NCBI RefSeq assembly: GCF_017916325.1
Contig: NC_090165.1
Location: 620,001-684,000 of the forward strand
DNA length: 64,000 nt
Direction of reading: 5' to 3'
DNA from: Leishmania martiniquensis
Lineage: Eukaryota; Euglenozoa; Kinetoplastea; Trypanosomatida; Trypanosomatidae
Shown: positions 61,640-64,000 of the stretch, piece by piece
How positions within the stretch are numbered: position 1 is the first letter of the stretch
Layout: every line of letters begins with the position of its first letter
Notes under the pieces: generated by a model
The model's database searches: none
Seen by the model: the letters and a program-made list of their open reading frames with translations, nothing else
Told to the model about the DNA's origin: nothing
Program-made: the position numbers and the translations under genes

Positions 61640-64000
61640 ATGCAACTGATGCAGTCGCTCTCAAAACGGAAGCGGCAGGTGCGGTTTTCACGGTTGACGC
61701 CGTCGACGGAGCTCCCATCTTTCGACGTGCTCGAGTGGATTCCGGGCAGCGGTGTGCCACTGGCAGGCCGTCACGCCAAGCATGCCGCGTCTGCGCACCG
61801 CCCTGACGACCGCCGATCTATGTGCTCCAACGAAGGCCCGACCCACCTAAGCGACCATAATGCTTTCGATGCTTCGCTTGGATCGTGGAGGTGCCTCAGA
61901 ACACTCTCCTTGCGCGGCGACATTCTGACGCTCGAAGATGCGGAGTCTGTCGACATGGGCACCGCTCGTCAGCACGAGTTCACGTGGCAGCAAGGGCCAG
62001 GGGGTCTGCCGCCTGGCGGCGCGCCGAGCGATTGCACTGATGCGCGCGTTGGCCTCTGCCTGGCGCCCGTCTCCGCTTCTGAGGGTGCTACAGACATGGG
62101 TGCTGAAATGGCTCTCCGAGATGCGCTGCTCGGCAACTTGCCCAACGAAGGGTCCCCACACGGCTTGCAACGCCGCAAGCAAGAGATCCCGCTGCAGGAG
62201 ATCTGTTCCATACGTCGCCACTGCTTCGAGAAGCCTCTACCGGTTCTCTTCGATGCGAGGGGCCAATTGGTCAGCGAGGGCAGCGACGATGACACGGCAG
62301 CTTGCGGCGATCGTGCGACGCGGCGTATCTCGCAGCGCCGCCATTGTCGCGGTGACACCATGGAGATGAAGCCGAATCTGCAGTGGCGCTACGAGCTGTG
62401 GGGGCCTGTCGGTGTTATCTTCACTCTGCAAGGTGGGCGTCGCATGTTCTTGGCCTTCGCATCGGCCCAGCACGTGGAGCAAATAGAAAGACTGCTGATG
62501 CGCTTCACCACCGGGGCCGCACTCAATTGCCCACAGCAGCATTGCGGCTTCTCTCAGCCGAGCCTTACTGACGCATCTGCAGCTGCTTCGAAGGTGCCAA
62601 GCGCGTCTGCCGGCAGTAGTGTGCCTTCTACTGCATCGGTACATGGGCCGTTGAGCTCTCGGCTCACGCCCACTGTAGTGCAAGGCAGCCCCTCGCAGTG
62701 CCGCTCCCCGGCGCGCAAGGCGTCTTGGGGGGCATACGTGCGAGCGACATCGGCCACACGTTTCTCGTCGAGAGCGAACACCGCGTCCCCGATGGTGTGT
62801 GCTTTTGCCAGTGACGCGCTCGTAACTTCGACCCCTTTAGAGCCACACCAACAGACGGCATTGTGGGCGAGCGAACGTTTGCCCACGCGGCCCTTTGCTG
62901 CCGTCACGGCGCCGCAGACCGTGTGGGCTGCATCCCCCGCTGGCGCACGCCGGGACTCTGGCAAGCCTCCTGGTAGTGGGTACTTGTATTGCCGCCTGTG
63001 GGGAGAGGCATCGCAGTACCGTCGCTACTACTTTAAGCCGTGCACGGCAGCGGGAATGAGCCACGTTGTTCATCTCTCGCGGCACCGGCTACGCCTATGG
63101 CAGCGGCTGCAGCGCTTTTTTGGAAGCGGCAAGCGCTCCGTCTCGCTGGACCTCCGTCTCATTTCTGTTTCCCCAAGCGCCGTGCACGAAAACGTCTTGT
63201 GCCTGACTTGTCCGGTGGTGAGTTCGGCGGAGAGCAGGTCCCTGGAGTCGCCTGGAAGGGGCGTGGCGCTTGCCGGCCGGGTGACCGAGTCCGTTGCCCC
63301 GCGTGGCGCGCGCCGTCGAGAGCTAGAACTGCCCACTGCTTGCCGCGTTCACCTCGAAGCGCTTGCTAGGTCACCTGAGGAGAGGACCATGTGGCTTGCG
63401 TGGTTTCGCAGTCGTGGCGTTACGGTTCAGCCACCTGTCGACGGTGCCCAGGTTGGGGACGAGGCTGGCGGCGAACGGGCGCTCGAGATCTCGGCGACAC
63501 TCGAGCCATTCCGCAGTGCAAAGCCTCTACCCACTTCACCTGTGAGCGGACCTGGGCAAGAGACAGTGCATTCTAACCCTGTCGATCTGTCGGTGGAGGT
63601 CGTTGTGACACCCCTCTGTAGCGAACCGTCCCCTTCGCTGAAGCCACTCGCCATCAGCTCGCCATACCTGCCGCTAAAGGAGCAGCTCGAGGGGCGCCGA
63701 GTCGAGACTCCAGTGACATTGAAGATGGCAGCGGTGCCTGGGCGGAGCTCCCCTTGGGCCCTGAATCCAAGCAAAGGCTCTCCCTCGCTCTCCAAACCTC
63801 TTTCCACAGCCGGCAAGGGCGTCGGGAAGGAGCCTCACATGGCGTGGTCGCCAGCTGTGGCCTCTGGTCAGGACGACAGGGAGGAAGAGGAGGAGCTTAC
63901 AGTTGTCGTTGATGACGATGCTTCTGTCAGCTCCACGCAGAGGTCCGAGGCGGTGGAGCTGCACTCACCGCTTCTCATGGTGCGCAGCGATCCGTCAAAG
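61640..64000 (+). CDS. Partial hypothetical protein with two PH-like segments (runs off the window)
   Basis: From ATG 61640 the frame is open for 787 codons to the last base of the window with no stop; an in-frame TAG at 61607 bounds it upstream. I do not recognise a family. It starts with a basic segment (MQLMQSLSKRKRQVRFSRL). Two ordered segments look like pleckstrin-homology-type folds: about residues 245-290 (NLQWRYELWGPVGVIFTLQG, then a helix HVEQIERLLMRF) and about 449-595 (YLYCRLWGEASQYRRYYFKP ... then LVISV-like strands and a final helix ERTMWLAWFRSRGV). Both end in a helix as PH domains do. The linkers are serine/alanine-rich. PH domains bind phosphoinositides or proteins, so membrane recruitment is possible, but the fold call is by eye only. 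The high third-position GC of this frame supports coding. Confidence 0.78.
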   Translation, partial: MQLMQSLSKRKRQVRFSRLTPSTELPSFDVLEWIPGSGVPLAGRHAKHAASAHRPDDRRSMCSNEGPTHLSDHNAFDASLGSWRCLRTLSLRGDILTLEDAESVDMGTARQHEFTWQQGPGGLPPGGAPSDCTDARVGLCLAPVSASEGATDMGAEMALRDALLGNLPNEGSPHGLQRRKQEIPLQEICSIRRHCFEKPLPVLFDARGQLVSEGSDDDTAACGDRATRRISQRRHCRGDTMEMKPNLQWRYELWGPVGVIFTLQGGRRMFLAFASAQHVEQIERLLMRFTTGAALNCPQQHCGFSQPSLTDASAAASKVPSASAGSSVPSTASVHGPLSSRLTPTVVQGSPSQCRSPARKASWGAYVRATSATRFSSRANTASPMVCAFASDALVTSTPLEPHQQTALWASERLPTRPFAAVTAPQTVWAASPAGARRDSGKPPGSGYLYCRLWGEASQYRRYYFKPCTAAGMSHVVHLSRHRLRLWQRLQRFFGSGKRSVSLDLRLISVSPSAVHENVLCLTCPVVSSAESRSLESPGRGVALAGRVTESVAPRGARRRELELPTACRVHLEALARSPEERTMWLAWFRSRGVTVQPPVDGAQVGDEAGGERALEISATLEPFRSAKPLPTSPVSGPGQETVHSNPVDLSVEVVVTPLCSEPSPSLKPLAISSPYLPLKEQLEGRRVETPVTLKMAAVPGRSSPWALNPSKGSPSLSKPLSTAGKGVGKEPHMAWSPAVASGQDDREEEEELTVVVDDDASVSSTQRSEAVELHSPLLMVRSDPSK

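Noticed and set aside
1..64000. Search by eye for tRNA genes, CRISPR arrays and strand-switch regions.
   Set aside because: No cloverleaf B-box pattern, no regularly spaced repeats, and no change of coding strand were seen; snoRNA genes cannot be excluded by eye.

Overview
The window is most likely from a trypanosomatid flagellate, probably Leishmania or a close relative. All twelve supported protein genes lie on the + strand as one directional, intron-free cluster. Reading frames are GC-rich, especially at third codon positions. The genes are separated by long gaps rich in T/C runs, CA/GT/CT microsatellites and pyrimidine-tract-then-AG signals, as expected for trans-splicing of polycistronic transcripts. 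One gap (about 40.5-41.2 kb) carries what looks like a SIDER2 retroposon, a Leishmania hallmark. No tRNA, rRNA, CRISPR array, phage or intact transposon was recognised. The species was not determined.

Layout: 0.1-16.8 kb, a giant HYDIN homologue of the axonemal central pair. 18.9-20.8 kb, the spliceosomal protein SF3A3 (SF3a60). 21.7-24.1 kb, an unrecognised low-complexity protein. 24.1-27.4 kb, a gene-free stretch that is strongly pyrimidine-rich over its last 2 kb. 27.4-31.6 kb, a FYVE-finger lipid kinase of the PI3/PI4-kinase family with an altered DFG motif. 33.1-34.8 and 36.4-40.4 kb, two unrecognised proteins that may share a beta-grasp-like segment. 40.5-41.2 kb, the SIDER2-like element. 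41.5 kb, a small C2H2 zinc-finger protein. 42.6 kb, adenylate kinase 6 (AK6/Fap7). 44.6-47.6 kb, an unrecognised protein with internal repeats. 48.7-51.2 kb, an unrecognised protein with a C4 zinc motif and an uncertain N-terminus. 54.4-55.9 kb, a complete mitochondrial acetate:succinate/3-ketoacid CoA-transferase. 58.9-60.2 kb, a second CoA-transferase copy lacking its C-terminus. 61.6 kb to the window end, the first 787 codons of an unrecognised protein with two PH-like segments.

The genes do not form a pathway; trypanosomatid clusters normally mix functions. The most unusual feature is the CoA-transferase pair. A 1242-bp block is identical in both copies except for one synonymous base, while the leader sequences and 3' ends differ completely. 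The second copy stops about 65 residues short, inside what may be the decayed end of another gene. This points to recent duplication or gene conversion.
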